Positions 40,785-49,592 of a stretch of 64,000 nucleotides of DNA are shown one piece after another. This DNA comes from Paraburkholderia kirstenboschensis (GTDB taxonomy: Bacteria; Pseudomonadota; Gammaproteobacteria; Burkholderiales; Burkholderiaceae), in contig NZ_CAJHCR010000005.1 in the NCBI RefSeq assembly GCF_904848585.1, positions 124,001-188,000 on the forward strand, given 5' to 3'. Positions within the stretch are counted from its first letter, which is position 1, and every line of letters starts with the position of its first letter. The position numbers and the translations under genes were made by a program. Below the pieces are notes generated by a model that worked only from the letters and a program-made list of their open reading frames with translations, was not told the origin of the DNA and did not search any database.

Positions 40785-41941
40785 GGCCGAGCTCCGCAAA
40801 GAGGCCGGGCGTCGTACCCGCGCGCCGCCGCGGCCGTAGATCGGCCTGCGGTCGCCGATCCGCCGGATCCGCCCGATCCGCCCGATGCGCCCGACCCGCG
40901 CGACTCACCTGACTGGCCTGTTCCACCTGTTTCGCCTGTTTCGCCCGCTCGAACCCGCACGCCATGCGCCGCCAGCAACGCCGCCGCGAGATTGCCGCCA
41001 AGTGCGGCGGAAAGGCCTGCATAAGCCACGGTCAGGCGCGGATTCACTTCGATGACGACCGGCCCACGCGACGGATGCCATACCACGTCGATGCCCGCAA
41101 AGCCGCGCAGTCCCGGCATCGCCGCCCCGACGCGTTTCGCAAGCTCGCGCAGCGTCTCGCCCTGCTCGCCCGTCGTGTCGATCTGATTGACCGCCACGCC
41201 GTCGAATTCGACGATGCGCGCATGCTGCCCCGGCGCCTTGCCTTCGCTCAAGCCAATCTGCTGCCGGTTGATGCTGACCAGTTCGACGCGCTCGCTGTTG
41301 CAGATCAGAGAAAGACTTAGCGGCTCGCCGTCGACCCACTCCTGCAACACCGGATTGCGCCCCTGCGCCGCGCGTGCGTCGAATTCGGCGCAAGCTTGCG
41401 CGAAATCGTCGAACAGGAATGTGTCGAGTCCGCCCGCGCCGTCGTCGGGTTTGACGACCCATTTGTTGCCTGTGTGGGTCACCGCCTGGCCGGGTTCAAT
41501 GGCCGGCGTGGTCGCGATGCCGTGCGCCGCGAGACAGGCCGCCGTCGCGCTCTTGCTCGACGCGACTCGAATCGCCTCTTTCGCGCAGCCGAGCCAGCGC
41601 GCCGCACCGACCGCGTCGTACAGATGCAGCAGCAAGCCGTCGCATTCCGGCGCGACGATGCATGCGTAGTCATGCTCGCGGGCCGCGCGCGCGACGAAGG
41701 CCGTCATCGATTCGCCGGGCGCGGCCATACAATGAGCAAGCGCGGGATCGACGGTCTCGAAGCGCGAGCTCGCAAAGCTGACCTGCACGCCGTCGAGTTC
41801 GCGCAGGTCCGCGACTAGCGCGTCGCGCATCACGCGGCCTTCGACGATCAGCGCGCTCAGGTCGGCGAGGCTGCCCGCGCCGGCAAGCGCGGGGTCGATG
41901 CCGCCGCCGGTGAGATACTCGAAGACAAAGATCTTGATCAA
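40781..41941 (-). CDS. mfnD: MfnD, tyramine-glutamate ligase (ATP-grasp)
   Basis: ATP-grasp enzyme coupling glutamate to tyramine during methanofuran synthesis. It opens IKIFVFEYLTGGG, the family start, which fixes a TTG start codon at 41941. The core shows KWVVKPDDGAGGLDTFLFDD, EWVDGEPLSLSL and the Mg-binding GFAGIDVVWHPSRGPVVIEVNPRLTVAYAGL. After about residue 335 the protein runs into a 50-residue Gly/Ser/Thr tail made by 9-nt repeats, not part of the enzyme. Its start is only 13 bp from that of the divergent HisA-like gene. Confidence 0.9.
   Translation of the reverse strand: MIKIFVFEYLTGGGIDPALAGAGSLADLSALIVEGRVMRDALVADLRELDGVQVSFASSRFETVDPALAHCMAAPGESMTAFVARAAREHDYACIVAPECDGLLLHLYDAVGAARWLGCAKEAIRVASSKSATAACLAAHGIATTPAIEPGQAVTHTGNKWVVKPDDGAGGLDTFLFDDFAQACAEFDARAAQGRNPVLQEWVDGEPLSLSLICNSERVELVSINRQQIGLSEGKAPGQHARIVEFDGVAVNQIDTTGEQGETLRELAKRVGAAMPGLRGFAGIDVVWHPSRGPVVIEVNPRLTVAYAGLSAALGGNLAAALLAAHGVRVRAGETGETGGTGQSGESRGSGASGGSGGSGGSATAGRSTAAAARGYDARPLCGARP
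40866..40946. repeat. 9-nt tandem repeat, nine degenerate units
   Basis: Nine consecutive 9-nt units (GATCCGCCC twice at 40866-40883, drifting to GTTTCGCCT by 40929-40946) encode the Gly/Ser-Thr-rich tail of MfnD on the minus strand. In-frame minisatellite. Confidence 0.85.
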
Positions 41942-41954
41942 AGGATGCGCCCCT

Positions 41955-42701
41955 ATGCAGGTGATACCGGTTCTCGATCTGCTCGACGGCCACGTCGTTC
42001 GCGCGGTGCGCGGCGAACGGACTGCCTATCTGCCGATACGCTCGTCGCTGGCGGCCTCCAGCGAGCCGCTTGCCATCGCCCGCGCGCTGCTTGCTGCGAG
42101 CGGCGCGCGCACGCTCTATATCGCCGACCTCGGCGCCATCCTTCAACAGGGCGCTCACGTTCAAACGCTCGCTGCTTTGCGTGCCGCGCTGTCCGGCATC
42201 GACATCTGGCTCGACGCCGGCTACTCCGACTACGCGTCGATGCTCGCGCTCTTCGATCGTATCGACGCAGGCAACCGGCCCGCGACCCACGATCTGGCGA
42301 CGCTCGTGCCGGTGTTCGGCACCGAATCGCTGCAAGACCCGCAAGCCCTGCGCGCCGCCGAAACCGCCGGGTTCTCGCCGCTCCTCTCACTCGACCATCG
42401 CGCCGGTCAACTGCTGACAGCCACAACACCTTGCGAAATCTCGAAGCTCACGCCCGCCTGGTGGCCGCGCAGAGTCATCGCGATGACGCTCGATCAGGTT
42501 GGCAGCTACGACGGCCCTGATCTCGCCACCTTCGAGCACATTCGCGCCAATGCTCCAGCCCATACGGACGTGATCGGCGCGGGCGGGATTCGCCATCGCG
42601 ACGACATCGAGGCGGCGGCTCGCACTGGTGCAAGCGCGTGGCTCGTGGCGTCGGCGCTGCACGACGGCCGCGTCGGCATGCCGCTCGCCGCGTCGACGTA
42701 G
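41955..42701 (+). CDS. HisA/HisF-family protein of the methanofuran/fhc cluster
   Basis: TIM-barrel protein of 248 residues related to HisA: MQVIPVLDLLDGHVVRAVRGER matches the start with the conserved Asp8, and VIGAGGIRHRDDIEAAARTGASAWLVASALHDG the phosphate-binding end. The middle is diverged (IWLDAGYSDYASM instead of the usual HisA glycine-rich turn), so it is probably not the histidine enzyme. Relatives occur in methylotroph C1 clusters without a proven reaction. Its ribosome site AAAGGA overlaps the mfnD start region. The 293 nt after it, up to fhcB, hold nothing clear. Confidence 0.82.
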   Translation: MQVIPVLDLLDGHVVRAVRGERTAYLPIRSSLAASSEPLAIARALLAASGARTLYIADLGAILQQGAHVQTLAALRAALSGIDIWLDAGYSDYASMLALFDRIDAGNRPATHDLATLVPVFGTESLQDPQALRAAETAGFSPLLSLDHRAGQLLTATTPCEISKLTPAWWPRRVIAMTLDQVGSYDGPDLATFEHIRANAPAHTDVIGAGGIRHRDDIEAAARTGASAWLVASALHDGRVGMPLAAST

Positions 42702-42994
42702 GCGAGCAAAACAAGTTCCATGCCAATCGGCGAACGAGGTGTCGTGGTAAACAAACGGCAAGCTTTGCCGAGCTTTAGCGAGCCGCGCGTGACACTCTGC
42801 TCCAGAACGACACACAACCTGTGCGCTGCGTCAGACTTGCGCGACGCCGTGGCGACCCGTCGACGCCAGACGCGCGTCGCCCAGTCTCCGCGATCCTTCA
42901 AGCGAGACGTTGCATAGGCCGCGGGGGCGCTGACTGCAGCCGTTCACGCTGCGCACTCCAACGCTTCGGCATGGAGCTTGCTAAATGTCGCCCC

Positions 42995-44437
42995 ATGCAC
43001 CTCTCGCCCACTGACCCGTCGACGACCATGCCATCAGGCGCGGCCCACGTGCCCGCCGCGTCGATCACACGCGACTGGACCTGCCCGTTCTGTCCGCTGC
43101 TATGCGACGACCTCGCGATCGAATCGCGTGGCGACGCGACGCTCGCCGTACAGAACACCGACTGCCCTCGCCTTTTGCAAGCGCTCACGTGCTACGGCGC
43201 GGCGGATGCGCAATGCCGTGCGAGCGTCGACGGACACGACGTGGAACTCGACGAAGCGCTCACCCGTGCGGTGCAGATTCTGTCGTCGGCCAGGCGTCCG
43301 CTGTTCGGCGCATTGACGACCGACGTGGCCGGCGCCCGCGCGCTGTACACGCTTGCTGCAAGCTGCGGCGCGATCCTCGATCATCAGCATGGCGACGCGA
43401 TGAGCGCGGCCACGCTCGCCTTGCAGGACCGCGGCTCGTTCTTCACGACGCTTTCCGAAGTGCGCTCCCGCGCCGATCTGCTCGTATTTTTCGGCTGTCA
43501 GCCGTCGCGCCGCTATCCGCGCTTCTTCGCCCGCACGATTGAAGGGACCGAGACCGCGCGCGAACTGGTGTTCGTCGGCTGCGAGTCCGATCCGGCGGCG
43601 AGCCGCCTCGCGAACACGCGGATCGAGTCGATCCTGCCGGACGCCGATCCGTTCGATACGCTCGCGCTGTGGTCCACCATCAGCGACGCGCGCTCGCCAA
43701 ATGTATTCCCTGAAGACATTGCAGACGCACAGGACTCGAAGCAGTCACTCGCCCTGTTGCAGGCGCTTCAGGCTCGCATTGCGGCGGCGCGCTACACCGT
43801 GTTCGTCTATGAGCCTGCTTCGTTGCCCGCCCCGCATGCGGCACTGCTGATCGAAGCGCTGAACCGGATCGTCAAGGCGTCGAATCTGACCTCGCGCGCA
43901 GGCGGCCTCGCGCTCGGCGGCGATGACGGCGCGCTGAGCGTCAACCAGACTGTCACGTGGCTCTCCGGGCTGCCGCTTCGCACGCGCGTGTCGACGCCGG
44001 CACGCACCGCGGGCACCGCGCCGCTCGATCACGACCCGTATCGCTATCGCACCGAAAGACTGCTCGCCGATGGCGAAATCGACGCGCTGCTCTGGGTCGC
44101 GAGTTTCGCGCCGCCCGCGTGGCCGCAAGCACTGCCTCAAAACCTGCCGACGATCGTGCTCGGCCACCCCGCTCTCGCGCAGACCGCGTCGGCGCGTGGC
44201 GAGGGCACCGTGTTCATTCCGGTCGCCACGCCTGGCGTCGATAGCGGCGGGCATCTGTTCCGGGTGGACAACTCGGTGGTGATGCCGCTCGCCGCCGCTC
44301 GCGGCGCGGCGCTTGTCACGGTCGCGACCGTCGCGGCGCAGCTTGCCGCGCGTATGCGCACACCTTTCTCCGCGTCTTTCTCGACACCCTCGTCCGCGCC
44401 TTCCTTCGGGCAGCCCGCCGCACAGGTGCCGCCATGA
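42995..44437 (+). CDS. fhcB: FhcB, formyltransferase/hydrolase complex subunit B
   Basis: Homologue of the tungsten/molybdenum subunit FwdB of formylmethanofuran dehydrogenase. In bacteria the Fhc complex hydrolyses formyl-methanofuran to formate and FhcB is known to be without a working metal-pterin site, serving a structural task. Here the N-terminus keeps DWTCPFCPLLCDDLAIE with a cysteine cluster, and the rest follows the family (PRLLQALTCYGAADAQC, DLLVFFGCQPSRRYPRFF). The start is unsure: ATG at 42995, with alternatives at 42971 and 43028; none has a good ribosome site. The stop overlaps fhcA as ATGA. Confidence 0.9.
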   Translation: MHLSPTDPSTTMPSGAAHVPAASITRDWTCPFCPLLCDDLAIESRGDATLAVQNTDCPRLLQALTCYGAADAQCRASVDGHDVELDEALTRAVQILSSARRPLFGALTTDVAGARALYTLAASCGAILDHQHGDAMSAATLALQDRGSFFTTLSEVRSRADLLVFFGCQPSRRYPRFFARTIEGTETARELVFVGCESDPAASRLANTRIESILPDADPFDTLALWSTISDARSPNVFPEDIADAQDSKQSLALLQALQARIAAARYTVFVYEPASLPAPHAALLIEALNRIVKASNLTSRAGGLALGGDDGALSVNQTVTWLSGLPLRTRVSTPARTAGTAPLDHDPYRYRTERLLADGEIDALLWVASFAPPAWPQALPQNLPTIVLGHPALAQTASARGEGTVFIPVATPGVDSGGHLFRVDNSVVMPLAAARGAALVTVATVAAQLAARMRTPFSASFSTPSSAPSFGQPAAQVPP

Positions 44438-46134
44438 CGCTGATCCGGCTCAAGGGCGGCACGGTTTTCGATCCGGCCAACGGCGTCGATGGCGAGCGCC
44501 GCGACCTGGCCATTCGCGACGGCCGCATCGTCGATGTCCCTGCCAACGTTCCAGCCGACAGCGAATACGACGCCACCGGCATGATCGTGATGGCGGGCGG
44601 CATCGACATGCATTCGCATATTGGCGGCGGCAAGACCAATCTGTCGCGCCTTCTGCTGCCCGAGGATCATCGCGACGACCCTGCGCGCGATGCAGCCTAT
44701 GAGTCCGTGCAGGACGCGAACGGCCGCTATCTGAGGCTGCCTTCGTGCGGCGTCTGCGCGCCTGGCACGCTGGCAACCGGCTACCGCTACGCGGAAATGG
44801 GCTACACCGCAGCGTTCGAGCCGGCGATGATGCCGTCCAACGCGCGGCACACGCACCTTGAGATGGGCGACACGCCGATCATCGATCACGGCGCCTACGT
44901 GATGCTCGGCAACGACGAACTGTTCCTGCAGATGCTCGCCGCGCGCGACGACTTCGAGCGCCTGCGCGACTACGTCGGCTGGACGATCCATGCGAGCAAG
45001 GCGCTCGGCGTGAAGGTCGTGAATCCGGGTGGCATTTCCGCCTTCAAGTTCAACCAGCGCGCGTTGAATGTCGACGAGCCGCACGTGCATTACGGCATCA
45101 CGCCGCGCGACGTGCTGCACACGTTGACGCGCGCGCTGACGGAGTTGCGGGTGCCGCATCCGCTGCATGTGCATGCGAGCAATCTGGGTGTGCCAGGCAA
45201 CATCGATTCGACCATCGCGACGATGGATGCCGCCGACGGTCTCCCCGTGCACCTCACGCATATTCAGTTTCACAGCTATGGCGTGGAAGGGCCGCTGAAA
45301 TTCTCGTCGGGCGCGCGCCGCATCGCGGAAGCCGTGAACGCGCGGCCGAACGTGTCGATCGACGTCGGCCAGATCATCTTCGGCCAGACCGTGACGGCCT
45401 CCGGCGACACGATGATGCAGTTCCGCAACGCGCCGTTCGCCCGGCCGCATAAGTGGGTGGTGGGCGATATCGAATGCGATGCGGGCTGCGGCGTGGTGCC
45501 GTTCCGCTATCGCGAGCAGAGCTTTGTGAATGCGTTGCAGTGGATTATCGGGCTGGAGATTTTTCTTCTCGTGGACGACCCGTGGCGCGTCGCCATGACC
45601 ACCGATCATCCCAACGGCGGCCCGTTCACGAGCTATCCGCATCTGATTCGTCTTTTGATGGACAAATCGTTTCGCGACGAACAGTTGGCGAAGCTCCATG
45701 CCGACGCGCAAGTGGCCAGCGCTTTACCGCAATTGACACGCGAGTTCTCGCTGTACGAGATCGCGATCATCACACGTGCGGGACCGGCGCGCCTGCTCGG
45801 CTTGCGCGACCGCGGTCACCTGGGCGTGGGCGCGGCGGCGGACATCGCCGTGTATCGCGACGATCCGGATCGCGAGCGGATGTTCACGTCGCCCGCTTAC
45901 GTGTTCAAGGACGGCGAACTGGTCGCGCGCGACGGCACGCTCGTCGCGACGCCGACGGGCGGCATTCACTTCGTGTCGCCCGAATTCGACCGTGGCATCG
46001 AGAAGCGGATACGCGCCTACAGCGAAAAAAATCTCGCGAGCAACTTCGCGCATTCAGCGATCAGCGACGACGAAATCTGCAACTGCTGCCGCGGCGGCAA
46101 GCTGCTGCCCGTCGAATGCTTTGCGCACGGTTGA
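44434..46134 (+). CDS. fhcA: FhcA, formylmethanofuran hydrolase subunit A
   Basis: Amidohydrolase subunit of 566 residues that splits formyl-methanofuran to formate. Binuclear zinc site elements: GGIDMHSHIGGGK with His60 and His62, TIHASKALGVKVVNPGG with the likely carbamylated Lys, PLHVHASNLG and LTHIQFHSYG for further histidines, and TTDHPNGGPFTSYP with the catalytic Asp. The tail ends in a Cys-rich stretch (ICNCCRGGKLLPVECFAHG). Coupled to fhcB by a 4-nt overlap. Confidence 0.95.
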   Translation: MTLIRLKGGTVFDPANGVDGERRDLAIRDGRIVDVPANVPADSEYDATGMIVMAGGIDMHSHIGGGKTNLSRLLLPEDHRDDPARDAAYESVQDANGRYLRLPSCGVCAPGTLATGYRYAEMGYTAAFEPAMMPSNARHTHLEMGDTPIIDHGAYVMLGNDELFLQMLAARDDFERLRDYVGWTIHASKALGVKVVNPGGISAFKFNQRALNVDEPHVHYGITPRDVLHTLTRALTELRVPHPLHVHASNLGVPGNIDSTIATMDAADGLPVHLTHIQFHSYGVEGPLKFSSGARRIAEAVNARPNVSIDVGQIIFGQTVTASGDTMMQFRNAPFARPHKWVVGDIECDAGCGVVPFRYREQSFVNALQWIIGLEIFLLVDDPWRVAMTTDHPNGGPFTSYPHLIRLLMDKSFRDEQLAKLHADAQVASALPQLTREFSLYEIAIITRAGPARLLGLRDRGHLGVGAAADIAVYRDDPDRERMFTSPAYVFKDGELVARDGTLVATPTGGIHFVSPEFDRGIEKRIRAYSEKNLASNFAHSAISDDEICNCCRGGKLLPVECFAHG

Positions 46135-46135
46135 C

Positions 46136-47125
46136 ATGGCTGACCCGAACGGCGACCCGCACACGATGAGCGACACGGCGACCCTGCAGATCAACGGCAC
46201 CACGATCGACGCCACCTTCGCGGAAGCATTTCCGATGAAGGCGACGCGGCTCGTCATCACCGCGCATACGCCGGCGTGGGCGATGAACGCGGCGCGCTCG
46301 CTGACGGGTTTTGCGACCTCGGTGATCGGTTGCGGCTGCGAGGCCGGCATCGAACGCACGCTGGAAGGCGACGAAACACCAGATGGACGGCCGGGCGCCG
46401 CCGTGCTGCTGTTCGCGGTGTCGTCGAAGGAGTTGGCAAAGCAGATCGAACGGCGCGTCGGGCAATGCGTGCTCACGTGCCCGACCACCGCCGTGTATCG
46501 CGGCATCGACCCGCAAACGAGCCGCGCGCCGCTTTCCGATCTCGCACCGCTCGGTAAAAACCTGCGCTTTTTCGGCGACGGCTGGCAGATCTCGAAGATG
46601 CTCGGCGACACGCGCTACTGGCGAGTGCCGGTGATGGACGGCGAATTCGTCTGCGAGGAAACCGCGCCCACCGTGAAGGCCGTGGGCGGCGGCAATCTGA
46701 TTTTTCTCGCACGCGATATCGACGCGGCGCTAGCCGCTGCCGAAGCGGCCGTCGCCGCGATGCGCATGCTGCCTAACGTGATCATGCCGTTTCCAGGCGG
46801 CGTCGTGCGTTCAGGTTCGAAGGTCGGCTCGAAATACAAAGGCGCCACGGCGTCCACGAACGACGCGTTCTGTCCGACGCTCGCGGGCCTGTCGGCGCGC
46901 AGCGAACTGAGCGCGGAAGTGGGCTGCGCGCTCGAAATCGTGATCGACGGGCTCACCGAAGCGGACGTCGGCGCGGCAATGACGGCGGGCATCGTCGCAG
47001 CCGCCGGACTCGGACGCGCGGCGGGCCTGCTTCGGGTTTCGGCGGGCAATTACGGCGGCAAACTCGGTCCCTACCACTTCCATCTTCACCAACTTGCGGC
47101 CGGTCTCGGCGGGAGCGGCGCATGA
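46136..47125 (+). CDS. fhcD: FhcD, formylmethanofuran:H4MPT formyltransferase
   Basis: Transfers the formyl group from formyl-H4MPT to the methanofuran analogue. Ftr family: LQINGTTIDATFAEAFPMKATRLVITAHT, CEAGIERTLEGDETPDGRPGAAVLLF, and EVGCALEIVIDGLTEADVGAAM in the distal lobe. ATG at 46136 is 1 nt after the fhcA stop; the in-frame ATG at 46166 (MSDTATLQ) is nearer the usual N-terminus and could be the true start. It overlaps fhcC by 4 nt. Confidence 0.94.
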   Translation: MADPNGDPHTMSDTATLQINGTTIDATFAEAFPMKATRLVITAHTPAWAMNAARSLTGFATSVIGCGCEAGIERTLEGDETPDGRPGAAVLLFAVSSKELAKQIERRVGQCVLTCPTTAVYRGIDPQTSRAPLSDLAPLGKNLRFFGDGWQISKMLGDTRYWRVPVMDGEFVCEETAPTVKAVGGGNLIFLARDIDAALAAAEAAVAAMRMLPNVIMPFPGGVVRSGSKVGSKYKGATASTNDAFCPTLAGLSARSELSAEVGCALEIVIDGLTEADVGAAMTAGIVAAAGLGRAAGLLRVSAGNYGGKLGPYHFHLHQLAAGLGGSGA

Positions 47126-47976
47126 GTGTCGTGACCACGTTGCGCGTCAAGACGGCGCCGGGTTTTCGCGTCGACGCATCTGCGTTGCTGCCGGGAACGC
47201 TCGCGGCGCTCTCCATCGCGGACGTCGAGCGCATCGTGCTGCCCGCGGGCAACGACAGTTGCGCGGTCGGCGATGTATTCGACGTCTCGCGCAGCGGCGA
47301 TGCGGCGGCGTCGGAAGAAGCGGATCAGGGCGGCGCCGACGCGGCACTCGTGATCGAAGACGCCGTACCGTGGCTCGACCGCATCGGTGCGCGAATGACG
47401 CAAGGCCACTTGATCGTGGGCGGTTCGGTGGGCGATCAATGCGGCTTTCAGATGGCCGGCGGCGTGTTGCGGATCGACGGCGACGCGGGCCACTTCACCG
47501 CCTGCGAAATGCGCGGCGGACGGCTGACGGTGGCGGGCAATTGCGGCGATTTCGCGGCGGGCGCGCTCGCCGGCGACATGGAAGGCATGACGGGCGGCAC
47601 GCTGACGGTTCACGGTAACGCGGGCGCGCGGCTCGCCGACCGGATGCGCCGCGGGCTCGTGCTGGTCGGCGGCAATGCGGGCGACTTCGCGGCGTCGCGG
47701 CTCGTGGCGGGCACCATCGGCATCGCCGGTCAACTGGGCGCACATTATGCGTATGGGATGAGGCGCGGAACCCTGCTGCTCGCACAGCGTCCCACCAGTG
47801 TGCCGCCTACCTTCACCGAAGGCGGCCGAGGTTTCGACGTTTTCTGGGCGCTACTCGTGCGCAGTCTCGCGGGCGAAATCGCGCCGTTCTCACAGTGGCG
47901 CGCGGCCGGGTTGCCGCGCCGCTACGCAGGCGACGTCGCCGTCGACGGACGGGGCGAAATACTCGTGGTGGGCTAA
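47122..47976 (+). CDS. fhcC: FhcC, formyltransferase/hydrolase complex subunit C
   Basis: 284-residue subunit with a right-handed beta-helix of repeated G-x-x-G-x-G turns (HLIVGGSVGDQCGFQMAGG, LRIDGDAGHFTACEMRGG, LTVAGNCGDFAAGALAGDMEGMTGG, LTVHGNAGARLADRMRRG), as in FwdC and the glutamate synthase C-terminal domain. It is the scaffold of the Fhc complex. Last of fhcB-A-D-C; a cytochrome b561 gene follows 15 nt later, suggesting one transcript into the pqq genes. Confidence 0.94.
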   Translation: MSVVTTLRVKTAPGFRVDASALLPGTLAALSIADVERIVLPAGNDSCAVGDVFDVSRSGDAAASEEADQGGADAALVIEDAVPWLDRIGARMTQGHLIVGGSVGDQCGFQMAGGVLRIDGDAGHFTACEMRGGRLTVAGNCGDFAAGALAGDMEGMTGGTLTVHGNAGARLADRMRRGLVLVGGNAGDFAASRLVAGTIGIAGQLGAHYAYGMRRGTLLLAQRPTSVPPTFTEGGRGFDVFWALLVRSLAGEIAPFSQWRAAGLPRRYAGDVAVDGRGEILVVG

Positions 47977-47991
47977 CCGGAGGAGGCTGAC

Positions 47992-48555
47992 ATGACGACT
48001 GCGCATTCTTCTTCCGAGCCCTCTCGCGCCAGCCCAACGCCGCGTTATGCCGGCTCGATGATCGCGCTGCATTGGCTGATCGCCTTCGGCATCATCGGCC
48101 TGCTCGCACTCGGGCTGTATATGGTCGGACTGCCGAAGGGCCTGCCCGTCAAGGCGACGCTTCTGAACCTTCACAAGTCCATCGGACTCACGGTTTTCCT
48201 GCTGGTGCTTCTACGCATCGTGGCGCGTGTGGCCTTTCACCGGCCGCCCCTGCCGCCGATGCGACCGTGGCAACGCGCCGCCGCGCGCACTACGCAGGGC
48301 CTTTTATACGTGGCAATGGTGGCAATGCCTTTGTCGGGCTATCTGGGCTCGTCGTTCAACCGCTATGGAACGCGTTTCTGGGGCATCCCGCTGCCGAAGT
48401 GGGGCTGGGACGACGCCGGGTTGCGCGAACTGTTCTTCGGCATTCACGAAGCGACCGCCTATGTGCTGATCGCGCTGATCGCGTTGCATGTGGCGGGCGC
48501 GCTCAAGCATCAATGGATCGACCGCGACAATCTGCTCGCGAGGATGTTGCCATGA
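47992..48555 (+). CDS. cytochrome b561-type membrane protein
   Basis: Di-haem b-type cytochrome with four membrane helices, 187 residues. Haem-ligand histidines are visible in IALHWLIAFG (helix 1), LNLHKSIGLTVFLL (helix 2), and FGIHEATAYVLIALIALHVAGALKH (helix 4). The family moves electrons between quinone pool and periplasmic partners. Set between fhcC and the pqq genes, with GGAGGAGG before the ATG, it may serve the periplasmic dehydrogenase chain; the partner is not known. Confidence 0.87.
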   Translation: MTTAHSSSEPSRASPTPRYAGSMIALHWLIAFGIIGLLALGLYMVGLPKGLPVKATLLNLHKSIGLTVFLLVLLRIVARVAFHRPPLPPMRPWQRAAARTTQGLLYVAMVAMPLSGYLGSSFNRYGTRFWGIPLPKWGWDDAGLRELFFGIHEATAYVLIALIALHVAGALKHQWIDRDNLLARMLP

Positions 48556-49592
48556 GGCGGCCCCGTTCAGACACGCACACGCACACACGCATGCGCCCGC
48601 AGCACGGCTCGCCGCCAGCGCCGCCGACTGTGCACGCGCTGCGCACGCGCGAAGCCCAGTGCGTGTCGTTCATGGTTGCCGGAGCCGCCGGCGGCGTGCC
48701 GGTCGTCGTATTGCACGGTGGTCCCGGCAGCGGCAGCCAGCCCGACGCAACGCGGCTCTTCGACTTGACGCGCTTCAGAGTCGTGCTGATCGATCAGCGC
48801 GGCACTGGACGCTCGACGCCGCGCGGCGGCGTGCGCCATAACCGCACCGACCGGCTGATCGAAGACATTGAAGCAGTGCGCGTACGGCTCGGCATAGAAC
48901 GGTGGGGCGTGCTCGGCGGCTCGTGGGGCGCGGCTCTCGCGCTCGCGTATGCGGGGCGGCATCCGCAATCGGTGACGGGCGTGGTGCTGCGCGGCCTCTT
49001 TCTCACATCGGCGCGCGAGGTTCGCGGCCTGTTCGTCACATCGCGCAAGCGCGCTCCGCATGCATGGACGAAGCTGTGTGCCGCCGCGGGTTGCACGCTG
49101 CCTGCCGGATTGCTCGCGCGCTGCGCCGCCCGCTTGCAACACGGCGGCGCGAGCGACGCGCAGCAGCGGGCGCTCGCGCTCGCGTGGCGCGGCTATGAAA
49201 ACGCGGTGCTGGCCAGTGCTGGCGCGCGACGCAAGCTCGTGCCAGCCAGAAGTTCACACAAGGAAAGCCGCAAGCTGGTCGACAAATACCGCATTCAGGC
49301 TCATTACCTGACGCATCGCTGCTGGCTTGGAGAGACGCGGCTGCTGTCGCTCGCGCGCCTCGCCGCTGCGTCCGGTGTGCCGCTTGCCGCCGTGCACGGC
49401 TCGCGCGATCCGGTGTGTCCGCCGGTCAATCTGCGGCGGCTCACACGGGCCGTGCCCGCCGCGCACGTCGAATGCGTACGTGCGGGGCACCTGGCAAGCG
49501 ATCCCGCGTTGCGCGAGCACGTGGCCCACGCGCTCGCGGCAATGTTCCTTCCATCTACTCACGAGGGGCGCACGTTGCGCCGCGCGGCATGA
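48552..49592 (+). CDS. prolyl aminopeptidase-like alpha/beta hydrolase, linked to pqqB
   Basis: S33-family hydrolase of 346 residues. HGGPGSGSQP (oxyanion loop, about residues 55-64), DQRGTGRS, nucleophile elbow GGSWGAALA with Ser124, HGSRDPVCPP with the acid and AGHLASDP with the His give a full triad. This is the proline iminopeptidase pattern. No signal peptide is seen, so it should be cytoplasmic; a His-Thr run lies at residues 9-12. It overlaps cytochrome b561 by 4 nt and pqqB by 4 nt, so it is part of the pqq transcript. PQQ formation needs peptidases to free the cross-linked Glu-Tyr from PqqA, and this enzyme may be one. That is inference. Confidence 0.85.
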   Translation: MRRPRSDTHTHTRMRPQHGSPPAPPTVHALRTREAQCVSFMVAGAAGGVPVVVLHGGPGSGSQPDATRLFDLTRFRVVLIDQRGTGRSTPRGGVRHNRTDRLIEDIEAVRVRLGIERWGVLGGSWGAALALAYAGRHPQSVTGVVLRGLFLTSAREVRGLFVTSRKRAPHAWTKLCAAAGCTLPAGLLARCAARLQHGGASDAQQRALALAWRGYENAVLASAGARRKLVPARSSHKESRKLVDKYRIQAHYLTHRCWLGETRLLSLARLAAASGVPLAAVHGSRDPVCPPVNLRRLTRAVPAAHVECVRAGHLASDPALREHVAHALAAMFLPSTHEGRTLRRAA

